Source of the DNA: Sphingobium fontiphilum
GTDB taxonomy: Bacteria; Pseudomonadota; Alphaproteobacteria; Sphingomonadales; Sphingomonadaceae
Direction: 5' to 3'
Assembly (NCBI RefSeq): GCF_014196635.1
Contig: NZ_JACIEB010000003.1
Coordinates: 62,001 to 126,000, forward strand
DNA: 64,000 bases
Shown: piece after piece, positions 24,672 to 35,496 of the stretch
Layout: every line of letters begins with the position of its first letter
Numbering within the stretch: the stretch's first letter is position 1
Program-made: the position numbers and the translations under genes
Notes under the pieces: generated by a model
The model's input: the letters and a program-made list of their open reading frames with translations, nothing else
The model's database searches: none
Told to the model about the DNA's origin: nothing

Positions 24672-26119
24672 CAGCCCTCATACTGGTCCGCGACGAACCG
24701 GTCGAGCAGGCGCACGCCATAGCCGGTCGCGCCCTTGTCCCATGTCGCGCCCGGCTTGTCCGCCCACACCATGCCGGCAATGTCGAGATGCGCCCATTTG
24801 ACGCCATCGTCGACGAACCGCTTGATGAACTGGGCGGCGGTTATCGAGCCGCCATAGCGCGGGCCAATATTCTTCATGTCGGCGATCGGGCTGTCGATCA
24901 GCTTGTTGTAGGCGTCGGACAGCGGGAAGCGCCACAGCGGCTCGCCGCTCGCCTTGCCTGCCGCGGTCAACTGATCGGCCAGGCCATCGTCATTGGCGAA
25001 CAGGCCGGCATATTCATGGCCCAGCGAGACGATGATCGCGCCGGTCAGCGTGGCGAGGTCGATGATCGTGTCGGGCGCATAGGTCTTCTGCGCCCAGGTG
25101 ACGGCGTCGCACAGCACCAGCCGCCCTTCGGCGTCGGTGTTCAGCACCTCGATCGTCTGGCCGGACATGGATGTGACGATGTCGCCGGGGCGCTGGGCAT
25201 TGCCGTCGGGCATGTTCTCAACCAGTCCGCAAATGCCCACCACCCGCGCCTTCGCCTTGCGCCCGGCCAGCGCCATCATCGCGCCCGCGACGGCGCCCGC
25301 GCCGCCCATGTCCCACTTCATGTCCTCCATGCCGGGGCCGGGCTTCAACGAAATGCCGCCGGTGTCGAAGGTCACGCCCTTGCCCACGAAGACCAGCGGC
25401 CTGGTCTGCGCGCCGCCCGTGCCGTCCCATTCCATGGCGATCAGGCGCGGTTCGCGCACCGAACCCTGCGCCACGCCCAGCAGCGCCCCCATGCCCAGGT
25501 CCGTCATCGTCGCCTTGTCGAGCACGGTGATCTTGACGCCCAGAGATTCGAGCGCGCGGCACCGTTCCACGAAACTTTCGGGATAGAGGATGTTCGCCGG
25601 TTCCGACACCAGTTCGCGGGTGAAGGCGACGCCCTTCGCCACGGCGGACAGGCGTTCCCACGGCGCGGCGGCGCTGTCCGACACCAGCGTTACCGCGGCC
25701 AGCGTGGGCTTCGCCTTTTCGGGCTGACGGGTGCGATAGGTGTCGATCCGCCAGGAGCGCAGCAGCGCGCCCAGCGCCAGATGCGCCGCGCTCTCACCGC
25801 TTGTTCCGGCGGGAAGGGTGACGGCGGCATGGGTCGCGCCGCTCACCAGCAGCTTCGCCACCAGCGCGGCCCCTGCCCGTTCCATATCGGCCTGCGCGCC
25901 AGCGCCGATCCCGACAAGCAAAACGCGCACCACCCGGCCGCCTTCCTCAACAAAGCTTTCAAAGCTCGCGCCCGCATCGCCCGAAAAGCGCGCCGCGCTT
26001 GCCCCGGCCGCCAGCGTCGCCGCCGCCGCCAGCGGCAGTGCATCGAACGCATCCTTCCCCACGGCGAAGACCAGCGTATCGGCATTATCGGGAAGGGACG
26101 GGCTGAACGCGATGTCCAT
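24671..26119 (-). CDS. pepA: Leucyl aminopeptidase (M17)
   Basis: A 482-residue cytosolic dizinc aminopeptidase. The family signature NTDAEGRLVL and the metal-site stretch GKGVTFDTGGISLKPG with MKWDMGGAGAV are intact. In gammaproteobacteria PepA also binds DNA; nothing here shows that function. The ribosome site TAGGAG lies upstream of ATG 26119. It shares a 161-bp divergent spacer with lptD and is translationally coupled to holC. Confidence 0.96.
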   Translation of the reverse strand: MDIAFSPSLPDNADTLVFAVGKDAFDALPLAAAATLAAGASAARFSGDAGASFESFVEEGGRVVRVLLVGIGAGAQADMERAGAALVAKLLVSGATHAAVTLPAGTSGESAAHLALGALLRSWRIDTYRTRQPEKAKPTLAAVTLVSDSAAAPWERLSAVAKGVAFTRELVSEPANILYPESFVERCRALESLGVKITVLDKATMTDLGMGALLGVAQGSVREPRLIAMEWDGTGGAQTRPLVFVGKGVTFDTGGISLKPGPGMEDMKWDMGGAGAVAGAMMALAGRKAKARVVGICGLVENMPDGNAQRPGDIVTSMSGQTIEVLNTDAEGRLVLCDAVTWAQKTYAPDTIIDLATLTGAIIVSLGHEYAGLFANDDGLADQLTAAGKASGEPLWRFPLSDAYNKLIDSPIADMKNIGPRYGGSITAAQFIKRFVDDGVKWAHLDIAGMVWADKPGATWDKGATGYGVRLLDRFVADQYEG

Positions 26120-26280
26120 GGGATGGCGGCTCCTACAAAATCAGCAAGGAAACAAAACTATGCCTGCCCAGATAGTGCGCCTCGTTCCATCTGGCAAAGC
26201 CGTTCGGTCGGATTTCATCGACGCGCCCGCCGCACGGCGATTGCGGCGAAGGCAAAGCGGTGTAATAGGCAGGGAAACCA

Positions 26281-28545
26281 GTGCCCCGTGCATCAAAGGC
26301 CCGTGACTTGCCCCTGCGTCCCTTTCCATCCCCTCTCTTCCCCCTGGCGATGGTCGGCATCGCCATGCCGGGCGTCGCGGTCGCACAGGATTTCAACGAA
26401 CCGGTCGTTCCCATCGCCGCACCCGACGCGCCCGTGCCGGAAAGCGAGGACCAGATCGGTTTTGCCGCCGACACGCTGACCTATGACGACAATAGCGGCG
26501 TGGTCACCGCCAGCGGCAATGTGCAATTGCTGCGCGATGGCAACCGGCTGCGCGCCGACACGGTGGTGTGGGACCGCAACAGCGGCAAGGTGGAGGCGAT
26601 CGGCAATGTCTCCATCACCGACCCTGACGGCAATATCGCCTATGGCGACAAAGTCGATGTGACCGACACGCTGAAGGATGGCGTGGTCGACAATATGCTC
26701 GTCGTGCTCGATTCGGGCGGGCGGCTGGCGGCGGCCAAGGGCAATCGCACCAATGGCGTCTATGTTCTGGATCATGCGGCCTATACCGGCTGTGCGGTGG
26801 AGGACCATGACGGCTGCCCCAAGGAACCGACCTGGCAGATCAAGGCGGTCAAGGTCGTCTACAATCCACAGCGCGCGCGCGTCCAATACACCAACGCCAC
26901 CATCGAACTGTTCGGCCTGCCGCTGATCCCGCTGCCCGGCCTGTCGCATCCGGCGGGGGAAGGGGGCGGCAGCGGCCTTCTGGTCCCCAATTTGCGCTAT
27001 GACCGCAATAACGGGCTGGAAGTCGCCCTGCCCTATTATTTCAAGCTGGCGCCCAACCGCGACGTGACGGTCACGCCGCACCTCTACAGCGACGTGTTGC
27101 CGATGCTGGAGGGCAATTACCGCCATCTGTGGGATCGCGGCGCATATCAGATCACCGGATACGCCACCTATGGCAGCCGCCGCTCCAGCGCCAATCCGAC
27201 CGCTTCGGCGGAAAAGGATTTTCGCGGCTATATCGACGCCAGCGGCGGCATGCAGCTCAGCCCCGAATGGAGCCTGGCCGGGTCGATCCGCGCGGCGAGC
27301 GACCGCACCTTCCTGCGCCGTTACGACATCAACCGGGACGACCGCCTGCGCTCCACCCTGTCGGCGCAGCGCATCAGCCAGAACAGCTATTTTTCGGTCG
27401 CCGGATGGGCGGTGCAGACGATGCGTATCGGCGATTCGCAGGGGCAGACGCCGATCGCCCTGCCGCTGATCGACTATCGCCTGCGCCTGGCGGACCCGTT
27501 GCTGGGCGGGCAGGTTCAGGTGCAGGCCAACAGCCTGGCGATCACCCGCACCCATGGACAGGATACGCAGCGCGCCTTTAGCTCTTTCGAATGGAATTTG
27601 CGGACGCTGACCGGCATGGGTCAGGAACTGACCTTCACCACCTTCCTGCGCGGCGATCTCTATCACAGCGGCGACAATGACCTGACCAGCACGGCCAGCT
27701 ATCGGGGCGAGCCGGGCTGGCAGGCGCGCGGGATCGCTGCGGCGGCGGTGGATATGCGCTGGCCGTTCATGGGGCAGTTTCTGGGCGGCATCCAGCGCAT
27801 CACCCCTCGCGTCCAGATGGTCGCGGCGCCGCATCTGGCCAATCTGCGCCTGCCCAATGAAGACGCCCGGGCTGTCGACCTGGAAGACAGCAACCTGTTC
27901 TCGCTCAACCGCTTTTCCGGCTATGACCGGTTCGAGGATTCAAGCCGCATCACTTATGGCCTGGATTACAGCTTCACCCGCCCCGGCTGGTCGGTGGAGG
28001 CCAATATCGGCCAGAGCTACCGGCTCGACCGGCGCCCCGCCATCCTGCCCGACGGCACCGGCCTGTCCGATCGCATGTCCGACATTGTCGGCCGCACGAC
28101 CGTGCGGTTCAGGGATTTCGTCGCCTTCACCCACCGTTTCCGTCTGGACAAGGACAGCCTGTCGGTCCGCCGCAACGAGATTGACGCCACTGTCGGCAGC
28201 CGCAGCACCTATGCCAAGGTCAGCTATCTGCGGCTCAACCGCAATGCCCTCGCCAGCCTTGAGGATCTGGGCGACCGCGAAGAATTGCGGCTGGGCGGGC
28301 GGGTGCAGTTCGCCCGTTTCTGGTCGGTGTTCGGATCGACCGTAGTCGACCTGACCGATGCAAAGGAAGACCCGACCAGCATCGCCGATGGCTATGAACC
28401 CGTGCGGCACCGGCTGGGCGTCGCTTATGAGGATGACTGCCTGACGCTGGGCGTGACCTGGCGGCGCGACTATATCGCCAATGGCGACGCCAGGCGCGGG
28501 AACAGTTTCCAACTACGGCTGGCTTTTCGCAATCTGGGCATATAG
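26281..28545 (+). CDS. lptD: LPS-assembly outer-membrane protein LptD
   Basis: A 754-residue outer-membrane translocon for lipopolysaccharide. A signal peptide (cleavage near AVAQ, about residue 36) is followed by an OstA beta-jellyroll domain (about 58-160) and a large C-terminal barrel. Cys residues at YTGC and DGC (about 173-180) and at EDDC near residue 720 could form the disulfides needed for LptD maturation. GTG 26281 is the best start, with CAGGG six bases upstream. It heads the conserved order lptD-surA-pdxA-rsmA; SurA is the chaperone that helps insert LptD, so the pairing is functional. Confidence 0.93.
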   Translation: MPRASKARDLPLRPFPSPLFPLAMVGIAMPGVAVAQDFNEPVVPIAAPDAPVPESEDQIGFAADTLTYDDNSGVVTASGNVQLLRDGNRLRADTVVWDRNSGKVEAIGNVSITDPDGNIAYGDKVDVTDTLKDGVVDNMLVVLDSGGRLAAAKGNRTNGVYVLDHAAYTGCAVEDHDGCPKEPTWQIKAVKVVYNPQRARVQYTNATIELFGLPLIPLPGLSHPAGEGGGSGLLVPNLRYDRNNGLEVALPYYFKLAPNRDVTVTPHLYSDVLPMLEGNYRHLWDRGAYQITGYATYGSRRSSANPTASAEKDFRGYIDASGGMQLSPEWSLAGSIRAASDRTFLRRYDINRDDRLRSTLSAQRISQNSYFSVAGWAVQTMRIGDSQGQTPIALPLIDYRLRLADPLLGGQVQVQANSLAITRTHGQDTQRAFSSFEWNLRTLTGMGQELTFTTFLRGDLYHSGDNDLTSTASYRGEPGWQARGIAAAAVDMRWPFMGQFLGGIQRITPRVQMVAAPHLANLRLPNEDARAVDLEDSNLFSLNRFSGYDRFEDSSRITYGLDYSFTRPGWSVEANIGQSYRLDRRPAILPDGTGLSDRMSDIVGRTTVRFRDFVAFTHRFRLDKDSLSVRRNEIDATVGSRSTYAKVSYLRLNRNALASLEDLGDREELRLGGRVQFARFWSVFGSTVVDLTDAKEDPTSIADGYEPVRHRLGVAYEDDCLTLGVTWRRDYIANGDARRGNSFQLRLAFRNLGI

Positions 28546-28619
28546 GAACGCAGGCGTTTACGTTCGCTCAGGACTGGTTAAGGCGAACCGGGGCAGTTGG
28601 GCGCCGGACCTTTTGGAGA

Positions 28620-29996
28620 ATGACGTCACCGATGAAGCCTGTCTCATCCTTCGCTCGCCGTTCCGCTTCCGTCTTGACGATGGCGTCGCTTTTCCTTGGC
28701 ATTCTGAGCACCCCGGCGACCGCGCAGACCGTGGGCGACGATGGCGGGGTCGCGTCGCAGGCGCTGAAACTGCCCAGCGACATGACCGTTTTCGGCAAGA
28801 GCGATCCCAATGTGCGCAAGGCCACGGCGATCGTGAACGGCTATATCATCACCGGCACCGACGTCGACCAGCGGCTTGCGCTCATCATCACCGCCAATGG
28901 CGGCAAGGTCGCGGACGAGGAGAGGGAAAGGCTGCGCGTGCAGGTTTTGCGCAACCTGATCGACGAAACGCTCCAGATCCAGGAAGCGGCCGCCAACGAC
29001 ATCAGGATCAGCAAGGCGGAAGTGGACGACAGCTATAACCGCGTCGCCTCCAATTTCCGCCGCACGCCCGCCCAGTTCGATGACTATCTGCGCAGCCAGG
29101 GCAGCGCCGCCGCCAGCATCAAGCGCCAGATCGAGGGTGAAATGGCGTGGAGCCGCCTGCTGCGCCGCAATGTTCAGCCCTTCGTCAATGTCGGCGAGGA
29201 GGAAGTGAAGCAGGTTGTCGAGCGGCTGAACGCCGCCAAGGGCACGGAGGAATATCGGATCGGCGAAATCTATCTGTCCGCCGCGCCCGAAAATATGGAG
29301 CAGATCGTCTCCAACGCGCGCAACATCGTCGATCAGATCAAGCAGGGCGGCAGTTTTGCCGCCTATGCCCGGCAGTTTTCCGAAGCATCGACGGCGTCGG
29401 TGGGCGGCGATCTGGGCTGGGTGCGCCCGGCGCAATTGCCCGATGAGCTGGCGCGCACGGCGGCGGAACTGGACGTTGGCCAGCTGGCCGGTCCCATACC
29501 CGTTCCCGGCGGCGTCTCGCTCATCTATCTGATGGACAAGCGCAAGGTGCTGACGAGCGATCCGCGCGACGCCATCCTCAGTCTCAAGCAATTGTCGATC
29601 GCCTTCCCGGGCGGGACAACGCAGGAACAGGCGACCGCCCGCGCGGGCGCATTCGCCGCCGCCGCGCGCGAGATCAAGGGTTGCGGCGACGCCAATGAAA
29701 TGGGCCGAAAACTGGGCGCGGACGTGGTCGATAACGACAATGTCAAACTGCGCGACCTGCCCCCGCAGTTGCAGGACATTCTCGTCAACCTTCAGGTTGG
29801 CCAGTCCACGCCGCCCTTCGGTTCGATCACCGATGGCGTTCGCGTGCTGATCGTGTGCGGCCGCGATGAACCGCAATCGGCCGGCGCCCCCAATTACGAA
29901 CAGATCATGGCCCAGATGGAGGAGGAGCGCGTGAACAAGCGCGCCCGCATCTACCTGCGCGATCTGCGACGCGATGCCATCATCGACTATAACTGA
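28620..29996 (+). CDS. surA: Periplasmic chaperone / peptidyl-prolyl isomerase SurA
   Basis: A 458-residue periplasmic chaperone for outer-membrane proteins. A signal peptide ends near ATAQ (about residue 36); the N-terminal chaperone domain spans about 65-200 (AIVNGYIITGTDVDQRL), and a parvulin domain about 205-310 (YRIGEIYLSA, GGSFAAYARQFSE, GGDLGWV). A second, degenerate parvulin region follows. The GGAG motif is only one base from ATG 28620 and 13 bases from ATG 28632, so the exact start is open. It lies 74 bp after lptD. Confidence 0.93.
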   Translation: MTSPMKPVSSFARRSASVLTMASLFLGILSTPATAQTVGDDGGVASQALKLPSDMTVFGKSDPNVRKATAIVNGYIITGTDVDQRLALIITANGGKVADEERERLRVQVLRNLIDETLQIQEAAANDIRISKAEVDDSYNRVASNFRRTPAQFDDYLRSQGSAAASIKRQIEGEMAWSRLLRRNVQPFVNVGEEEVKQVVERLNAAKGTEEYRIGEIYLSAAPENMEQIVSNARNIVDQIKQGGSFAAYARQFSEASTASVGGDLGWVRPAQLPDELARTAAELDVGQLAGPIPVPGGVSLIYLMDKRKVLTSDPRDAILSLKQLSIAFPGGTTQEQATARAGAFAAAAREIKGCGDANEMGRKLGADVVDNDNVKLRDLPPQLQDILVNLQVGQSTPPFGSITDGVRVLIVCGRDEPQSAGAPNYEQIMAQMEEERVNKRARIYLRDLRRDAIIDYN

Positions 29997-30993
29997 CCCG
30001 GCGGCCCCCTTTGCCGTATCGCTGGGCGACCCCGCCGGGGTTGGGCCGGAGATCGTCGCCAAAAGCTGGGTGATGCGCGACATGCGCGGCCTGCCGCCCT
30101 TTTTCGCGGTGGGGGATCCGGCATCGCTGCGCGCCGTCTGGGGCGGGCCGATCCGCGTCATCGACAGCCCGGAACAGGCGGTCGGCGCTTTTGTGGCCGC
30201 CCTGCCCTGCCTTCAGGTCACCCATGCCGGACCGATCACGCCGGGCCAACCGACCGCGGAGGGCGCCCGCGCCGCTTTCGAGGCGCTGGAGGCGGCCGTC
30301 GGCCTTGCCCGATCAGGTTCCGCCGCGGGCATCGTCACCGCGCCGGTGGCGAAGGAACAACTCTATGGCGTCGGCTTCGTCCATCCGGGCCAGACCGAAT
30401 TCGTCGCCGAGCGCTGCGGCGTGGCGGCCCATAACGCCGTGATGATGCTGGCCGGGCCGTCGCTGCGCGTCGTGCCCATCACCATCCACGTGGCGCTGGC
30501 CGATGTGCCGCGCACGCTGACCATCGACCTGATCCGCGCCCGCGCGCTCACCACAGCCAAGGGGTTGCAGCGTAATTTCGGCATCGCCCGTCCCCGTCTC
30601 GCCGTGGCGGCGCTCAATCCGCATGCGGGCGAAGGCGGCGCCATCGGTCGCGAGGAGATCGAGCTCATCCGTCCGGCGGTCGAATCGCTCGCGGCCGAGG
30701 GTCTCGACATTCGCGGGCCATTGTCCGCCGACGGCATGTTCCATGCCCGCGCGCGCGAAACCTATGACGCGGCTTTGTGCATGTATCACGATCAGGCGCT
30801 GATCCCTATCAAGACGCTGCATTTCGACGATGGCGTCAACATGACGCTGGGCCTGCCCATCATCCGCACTTCGCCCGATCATGGCACGGCGTTTGGCATT
30901 GCGGGCAGCAACAGCGCCAATCCCGGCGCGATGATCGCCGCCATCCGCATGGCCGCCGAAGCCGCGCGCTGCCGCAAGCTGCATGGCGGCTGA
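29974..30993 (+). CDS. pdxA: 4-hydroxythreonine-4-phosphate dehydrogenase
   Basis: A 339-residue NAD-dependent enzyme of the DXP-dependent vitamin B6 pathway. Family marks are [13 protein letters not shown] at the N-terminus, metal-binding His residues in the middle and [19 protein letters not shown] with [13 protein letters not shown] 29974 lies inside surA, giving a 23-base overlap; no other start fits before the conserved GDPAG. The gene overlaps rsmA by 11 bases. Confidence 0.95.
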   Translation: MPSSTITDPAAPFAVSLGDPAGVGPEIVAKSWVMRDMRGLPPFFAVGDPASLRAVWGGPIRVIDSPEQAVGAFVAALPCLQVTHAGPITPGQPTAEGARAAFEALEAAVGLARSGSAAGIVTAPVAKEQLYGVGFVHPGQTEFVAERCGVAAHNAVMMLAGPSLRVVPITIHVALADVPRTLTIDLIRARALTTAKGLQRNFGIARPRLAVAALNPHAGEGGAIGREEIELIRPAVESLAAEGLDIRGPLSADGMFHARARETYDAALCMYHDQALIPIKTLHFDDGVNMTLGLPIIRTSPDHGTAFGIAGSNSANPGAMIAAIRMAAEAARCRKLHGG

Positions 30994-31849
30994 TCCGCCG
31001 CGCCAGGCGCTGCCGCCGCTGCGCGATGTTATCGCCGCGCATGGCCTGCAAGCGAGCAAGGCGCTGGGCCAGAATTTCCTGCTCGATGAAAAGCTGCTCG
31101 ACCGTATCGCCGCCATTCCCGGCCCGCTACGCGGCGCTCACGCTTTCGAGGTCGGGCCGGGTCCGGGCGGCCTGACCCGCGCGATCCTGCGCGCGGGCGC
31201 GCATCTGGTCGCGGTGGAGCGGGACGAACGCTGCCTGCCCGCGCTGGCGGAACTGGATCGGGCCTTTCCCGGCCAGTTGCGGGTCATTTCCGGCGACGCG
31301 ATGAAGGTCGACGCCCGCGCGGAGGCAGGCGATGGCGCGCATATCATCGCCAACCTGCCCTATAATGTCGGCACGGCGCTGCTGGTCGGCTGGCTCTCCG
31401 CGCCGTGGGAGCCGCTGCCCTGGTGGTCGTCGCTGACCCTGATGTTTCAGCACGAGGTCGCCGAACGCATCGTCGCGGCGCCGGGCACCGACCATTATGG
31501 CCGGCTGGCGGTGCTGGCCCAATGGCGGGGCGAGGCGCGGATCGCGATGAAGGTGCATCGCAGCGCCTTCACCCCGCCGCCCAAGGTGATGTCGGCCGTC
31601 GTCCACATCACGCCCAGGCCCGCGCCCGATGACGTTGCGCTCATCCATCTCGAGCGCCTGACCGCCGCCGCCTTCGGCCAGCGGCGCAAGATGTTGCGAC
31701 AGAGCCTGAAAGGCCTGCCCGGCGCCCTGCCCGCGCTGGATCAGGCGGGGATAGACCCGACCCGGCGCGCGGAGACCCTGACCGTGGCGGAATTCGTCAC
31801 GCTCGCAAGGATCATGGGCGCGCGGATCATGGGACAGGCTCAGTCCTGA
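30983..31849 (+). CDS. rsmA: 16S rRNA dimethyladenosine transferase
   Basis: A 288-residue methyltransferase (KsgA) that dimethylates two adjacent adenines near the 3' end of 16S rRNA, a late step of 30S assembly. SAM motif [15 protein letters not shown], catalytic NLPYNV, and the opening [10 protein letters not shown] are intact. It overlaps pdxA by 11 bases and converges on yqiK, with the two coding ends overlapping by 10 bases, so no terminator can lie between them. Confidence 0.96.
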   Translation: MAADPPRQALPPLRDVIAAHGLQASKALGQNFLLDEKLLDRIAAIPGPLRGAHAFEVGPGPGGLTRAILRAGAHLVAVERDERCLPALAELDRAFPGQLRVISGDAMKVDARAEAGDGAHIIANLPYNVGTALLVGWLSAPWEPLPWWSSLTLMFQHEVAERIVAAPGTDHYGRLAVLAQWRGEARIAMKVHRSAFTPPPKVMSAVVHITPRPAPDDVALIHLERLTAAAFGQRRKMLRQSLKGLPGALPALDQAGIDPTRRAETLTVAEFVTLARIMGARIMGQAQS

Positions 31850-33525
31850 TCGGACGGCGCAGCGGGCCGATCCGGCTTTGCCGCCGCCGCCACCAGCCCG
31901 TCCAGCGTCGCGCCGTCAAAGCCCAGTTCCTTCATCAGCCCGTCGATCACCGGCGCCTGCGCGCGATAGCGCAGCGCGGCGGCCACCGCGCTTTCCGCCA
32001 GATTGCCCTCGCCGCCCGTCGCGACGGAGGCCGCGCCAGACCCCTCGCCCCGGCCGGTAATGCCGTCGACCTGCACGATGCGGATGCTGTCGATCGCCTC
32101 CATGGGCTTGGCCGCCTCGCGGATGACGTCGGGCAGCACCTTGAGCAGCGCCATCTTGGTCTGGAGCGAAACCTGATCCATCGACAGGATATTGGCCGCT
32201 TCGTTGACCGCGCGTTGCCCCGCCGCCTCCACCTCGAACCGCACGCGCGCGGCTTCCGCCCGCAGCTTTTCCGCCTCGGCCTCGCCGCGCGCCGCCTCCA
32301 GCATCGCTTCGGCGCGGTCGGCGGCAGCCTTCTTCTCGGCGTCGGCCTGAACCGTGATGGCGATGGCGGCGCGTTCGGCCTCCTTGGCCGCCTCGATCAG
32401 TTCGATCATCTTGGCGCGGTTGGCGATCTCCGTCTCGCGTGATGTCGCCACCTGTTCCTCGGCGGCGACGGCGGCGGCGCGGGCCTTGTCCGCCTCGGCG
32501 CGGGCCTGGCTTTCCTCGCGGCTCTTGTTCTGCACCGCGATCTGCTGTTCCTGACGGGCGAGTTCCAGCGCCTGCGCCTGGGCGATCTTCGCCTCCTGAA
32601 CGGCGCGGTCGGCCTCGATCTGGCTGGCGTCGGTCATCTGCTTGGCGCTGATTCGCGCCTGATCGGCCTCGCGCTGGCGCTCGGCCTGCTGGCGGGCGAT
32701 TTCCGATGTCTGCTCGGCGCGGCGCATCTCGATCTCGCGCTCCTGCTCCAGCCGGGCGAATTCATTGTCGCGACCGATCAGCAGCGACTGGCGTTCCGCC
32801 TCCAGATTCTTCGTCTCCATCTGGACGCGGGTGTCCTGCTCGATGTCGTTGCGCGCCTTCTTGCGCAATTCGATCTGCTCGGTCAGCTTGGTCAGACCCT
32901 CGGCGTCGAAGGCGTTATTGGCGTTGAAATGTTCGATGGAGGTCTGGTCGAGGCCGGTCAGCGACACCGATTCCAGCTCCAGACCGTTCATCGCCAGATC
33001 GGCGGAGGACACCTGCTGCACCTTCTGCACGAATTCGCTGCGCTGTTCGTGAAGCTGGTTCATCGTCATGCCCGCCGCAACGGAGCGCAGCGCGTCGACA
33101 AACTTGCCCTCGACCAGTTCCTTCAACGCTTCGGGCCGCATGGTGCGCAGGCCCAAAGTCTGCGCCGCGACGGCGATCGACCCCGAATCGGGCCGCACGC
33201 GGACATAGAATTCCGCCTTCACGTCGATCCGCAGCCGGTCGAGCGTGATGAGCGCATCGGCATTCTTGCGCTCCACCGCCAGCCGCACCGTGTTCATATT
33301 GACGGGCATGGTTTCGTGAAACACCGGCAGCACCAGCGCGCCGCCGTTCATCACCACCTTTTCCCCGCCAAAACCGGTCCGCACAAAGGCGATTTCCTTC
33401 GACGCGCGCTTGTAAAGGCGCGCGATGATGATGCCGACAATCAGGAACGCGACCAGCGCCGTGCCGGAATAGAGCAGCACCGGCATCAACGATCCGGCAT
33501 CGGAAGCGGGAATGATCGCGTTCAT
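31840..33525 (-). CDS. yqiK: Flotillin-like membrane protein (YqiK type)
   Basis: A 561-residue flotillin/SPFH protein. One N-terminal transmembrane helix (about residues 15-35) precedes an SPFH domain (about 45-220) and a long Glu/Ala-rich coiled coil (about 230-440), then a Gly/Ala-rich tail. Bacterial flotillins scaffold membrane microdomains. It starts 5 bases after yqiJ, which encodes the partner NfeD-like OB-fold membrane protein; this pairing is standard. Confidence 0.92.
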   Translation of the reverse strand: MNAIIPASDAGSLMPVLLYSGTALVAFLIVGIIIARLYKRASKEIAFVRTGFGGEKVVMNGGALVLPVFHETMPVNMNTVRLAVERKNADALITLDRLRIDVKAEFYVRVRPDSGSIAVAAQTLGLRTMRPEALKELVEGKFVDALRSVAAGMTMNQLHEQRSEFVQKVQQVSSADLAMNGLELESVSLTGLDQTSIEHFNANNAFDAEGLTKLTEQIELRKKARNDIEQDTRVQMETKNLEAERQSLLIGRDNEFARLEQEREIEMRRAEQTSEIARQQAERQREADQARISAKQMTDASQIEADRAVQEAKIAQAQALELARQEQQIAVQNKSREESQARAEADKARAAAVAAEEQVATSRETEIANRAKMIELIEAAKEAERAAIAITVQADAEKKAAADRAEAMLEAARGEAEAEKLRAEAARVRFEVEAAGQRAVNEAANILSMDQVSLQTKMALLKVLPDVIREAAKPMEAIDSIRIVQVDGITGRGEGSGAASVATGGEGNLAESAVAAALRYRAQAPVIDGLMKELGFDGATLDGLVAAAAKPDRPAAPSDQD

Positions 33526-33530
33526 GGGGG

Positions 33531-34139
33531 TCAGTCGTCCAGTTGGGGAAGGAAGGTCTTTCCTTCGGTGATCGCCTTGAAGACATGGCCGTCGCGCCGG
33601 ACGAGGATGATTTCCTCGCCCTCCACGAAAGCCTGTCCGCTATTGTCGGGTTCAGCCATGACATAATGATTAAGGCCGAAGCGATCGGTGACGCGCGCCC
33701 GCGCCGGGGAGCCGGGGGTCGCCCGGCCGGTGACGATGACGGCGCGACGGCCCGCCAGTTCGTCGACGTCGATGGCGCTCGTCTCGTCACGGGGCAATAT
33801 CGCGGCGAGCGGCCGGGCGAGCAGGCCCGTGCCCGGCAGCGCCGCAAAGGTCGCGGCGAGAGACGCCAGCCATCCGGGCAGCATTTCGCCGGTCAAGGCC
33901 GCCAGCGCCTGCTGGATCGCCATGCCGGTGATGCCGAACAGCGCCAGAAACAGCACCACCAGCATCAGGAAGGGCAGCCTGCCGAAACCCAGCCAGCCGA
34001 GCAGCGGAATGTCGCCAAAGTCGGCGTCCCAATCCAGATCGAAACCGCCCAGCCCGACCGCCTCGACCAGACCGATGAGCAGCATCAGCGCCAGCGCGAC
34101 AGTGAAGGGCAGAAACGGCCCAGCGAGCATCCAGTCCAC
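33531..34139 (-). CDS. yqiJ: YqiJ/NfeD-like OB-fold membrane protein
   Basis: A 202-residue protein with two or three N-terminal membrane helices (about residues 8-30, 50-75 and 95-115) and a C-terminal OB-fold domain (about 135-195, AGRRAVIVTGRATPG ... GEEIILVRRDG). It is the usual upstream partner of the YqiK flotillin. GTG 34139 is favoured by GGGGA about ten bases upstream; ATG 34130 is an alternative. It likely acts with YqiK in the inner membrane. Confidence 0.87.
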   Translation of the reverse strand: MDWMLAGPFLPFTVALALMLLIGLVEAVGLGGFDLDWDADFGDIPLLGWLGFGRLPFLMLVVLFLALFGITGMAIQQALAALTGEMLPGWLASLAATFAALPGTGLLARPLAAILPRDETSAIDVDELAGRRAVIVTGRATPGSPARARVTDRFGLNHYVMAEPDNSGQAFVEGEEIILVRRDGHVFKAITEGKTFLPQLDD

Positions 34140-34219
34140 GTCGAATCGGTCCCCACAAGAGCTGTGGAAAGACTAGCCGTCGGTCCTGTGTTGCGCCAAG
34201 CCGAAACGGCCCGGCGGCG

Positions 34220-35332
34220 TCAGACGCGCATCGGCATCAGCACATAAAGCGCCGGGCTGTTGTCATTTTCGCGAATCAGCGTCGGCGCGGCGGCGTCGGC
34301 CAGGTGCAGTTCGACCAGATCGCCGTCGACCTGCCCCAATATGTCGAGCAGATAGCGGGCGTTGAAGCCGATGTCGAAGCCGTCGCCGCTATAGTCGCCC
34401 GGCACTTCTTCCGCCGCCGTGCCGTTCTCCGGGCTGGTGACGGACAGGGTGATGCGGTCGCGGTCCAGACCCATCTTGACCGCGCGGGTCTTGTCGGTGG
34501 CGATGGTGGCGACGCGGTCGACGCCTTCCTCGAAACTGCGCGGGTCGATCTTGAGCAGCTTGTCGTTGCCGGTCGGGATGACGCGGCTGTAATCGGGGAA
34601 GGTGCCGTCGATCAGCTTGCTGGTCAGGATCGCACTGCCCAGGCCAAAGCGGATCTTGGTCGCCGACAGCGAGATCGCCACCGATCCTTCGACCTCGTCC
34701 AGCAGCTTGCGCAGTTCGCCGATGCATTTGCGCGGAATGATGATGCCCGGCATCCCTTCGGCGCCGTCCGGGCGCGACACGGTGACGCGGGCGAGGCGAT
34801 GGCCATCGGTCGCCGCCGCCTTCAGCACCGGCTGGCCTTCATCCGACACATGGAAATAGATGCCGTTCAGATAATAGCGCGTTTCCTCGGTCGAAATGGC
34901 GAAGCGCGTCTTGTCGATGATCTGCTTCAGCGTTTCGGCGGGCAGCTCGAACTGCGTGGGCAGGTCGCCTTCCGCGATCATCGGGAAATCGTCACGCGGC
35001 AGGGTGGACAGGTTGAAGCGCGCGCGCCCCGCTTGCACCAGCATCTTGCCGTCGGCCGCCTGCAACAGCACCTGACTGCCTTCGGGCAGCTTGCGGGCGA
35101 TGTCGAACAATGTGTGGGCGGAAATGGTCGTCGCGCCGGGCTGGTCCACCTGCGCCGACACGCTTTCGACGATCTGCAAGTCAAGGTCGGTCGCCATCAG
35201 CCTGATGGAGCCGTCCGCCGACGCCTCGATCAGCACATTGGACAAAATGGGGATGGTGTTGCGCCGCTCGACCACCGACTGCACATGGCTCAGGCTCTTG
35301 AGAAGCGTCGCGCGTTCGATGGTGGCCTTCAT
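34220..35332 (-). CDS. dnaN: DNA polymerase III beta sliding clamp
   Basis: A 370-residue clamp of three similar domains, normal length. It opens MKATIERATLLKSLSHVQSVVERRNTIPILSN and closes LYVLMPMRV, the conserved C-terminal edge that binds polymerase tails. The ribosome site AGGGAC precedes ATG 35332. dnaA and recF are not adjacent, which is common in alphaproteobacteria. Confidence 0.97.
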   Translation of the reverse strand: MKATIERATLLKSLSHVQSVVERRNTIPILSNVLIEASADGSIRLMATDLDLQIVESVSAQVDQPGATTISAHTLFDIARKLPEGSQVLLQAADGKMLVQAGRARFNLSTLPRDDFPMIAEGDLPTQFELPAETLKQIIDKTRFAISTEETRYYLNGIYFHVSDEGQPVLKAAATDGHRLARVTVSRPDGAEGMPGIIIPRKCIGELRKLLDEVEGSVAISLSATKIRFGLGSAILTSKLIDGTFPDYSRVIPTGNDKLLKIDPRSFEEGVDRVATIATDKTRAVKMGLDRDRITLSVTSPENGTAAEEVPGDYSGDGFDIGFNARYLLDILGQVDGDLVELHLADAAAPTLIRENDNSPALYVLMPMRV

Positions 35333-35496
35333 ATGTCCCTGTCAATCCGTTCTGTTCTGTCCATGGCCCCGCTCATGCATCCGGCCGAATCCAGCGGATA
35401 ATGACGGCCTTTCTACATAACCTTAATGACGCGCTGGGCAAGCGCTGGACGCCCTCTCGCTTGCAAATGCCGGGCATATGCGCTTTGCCAACGGCG

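Noticed and set aside
24788..26479. 563-residue frame opposite pepA
   Set aside because: Antisense shadow of a clear M17 aminopeptidase.
35341..35346. TTGACA-like hexamer just upstream of dnaN on the minus strand
   Set aside because: It is only about ten bases from the start codon, so no -10 element or leader can follow it.
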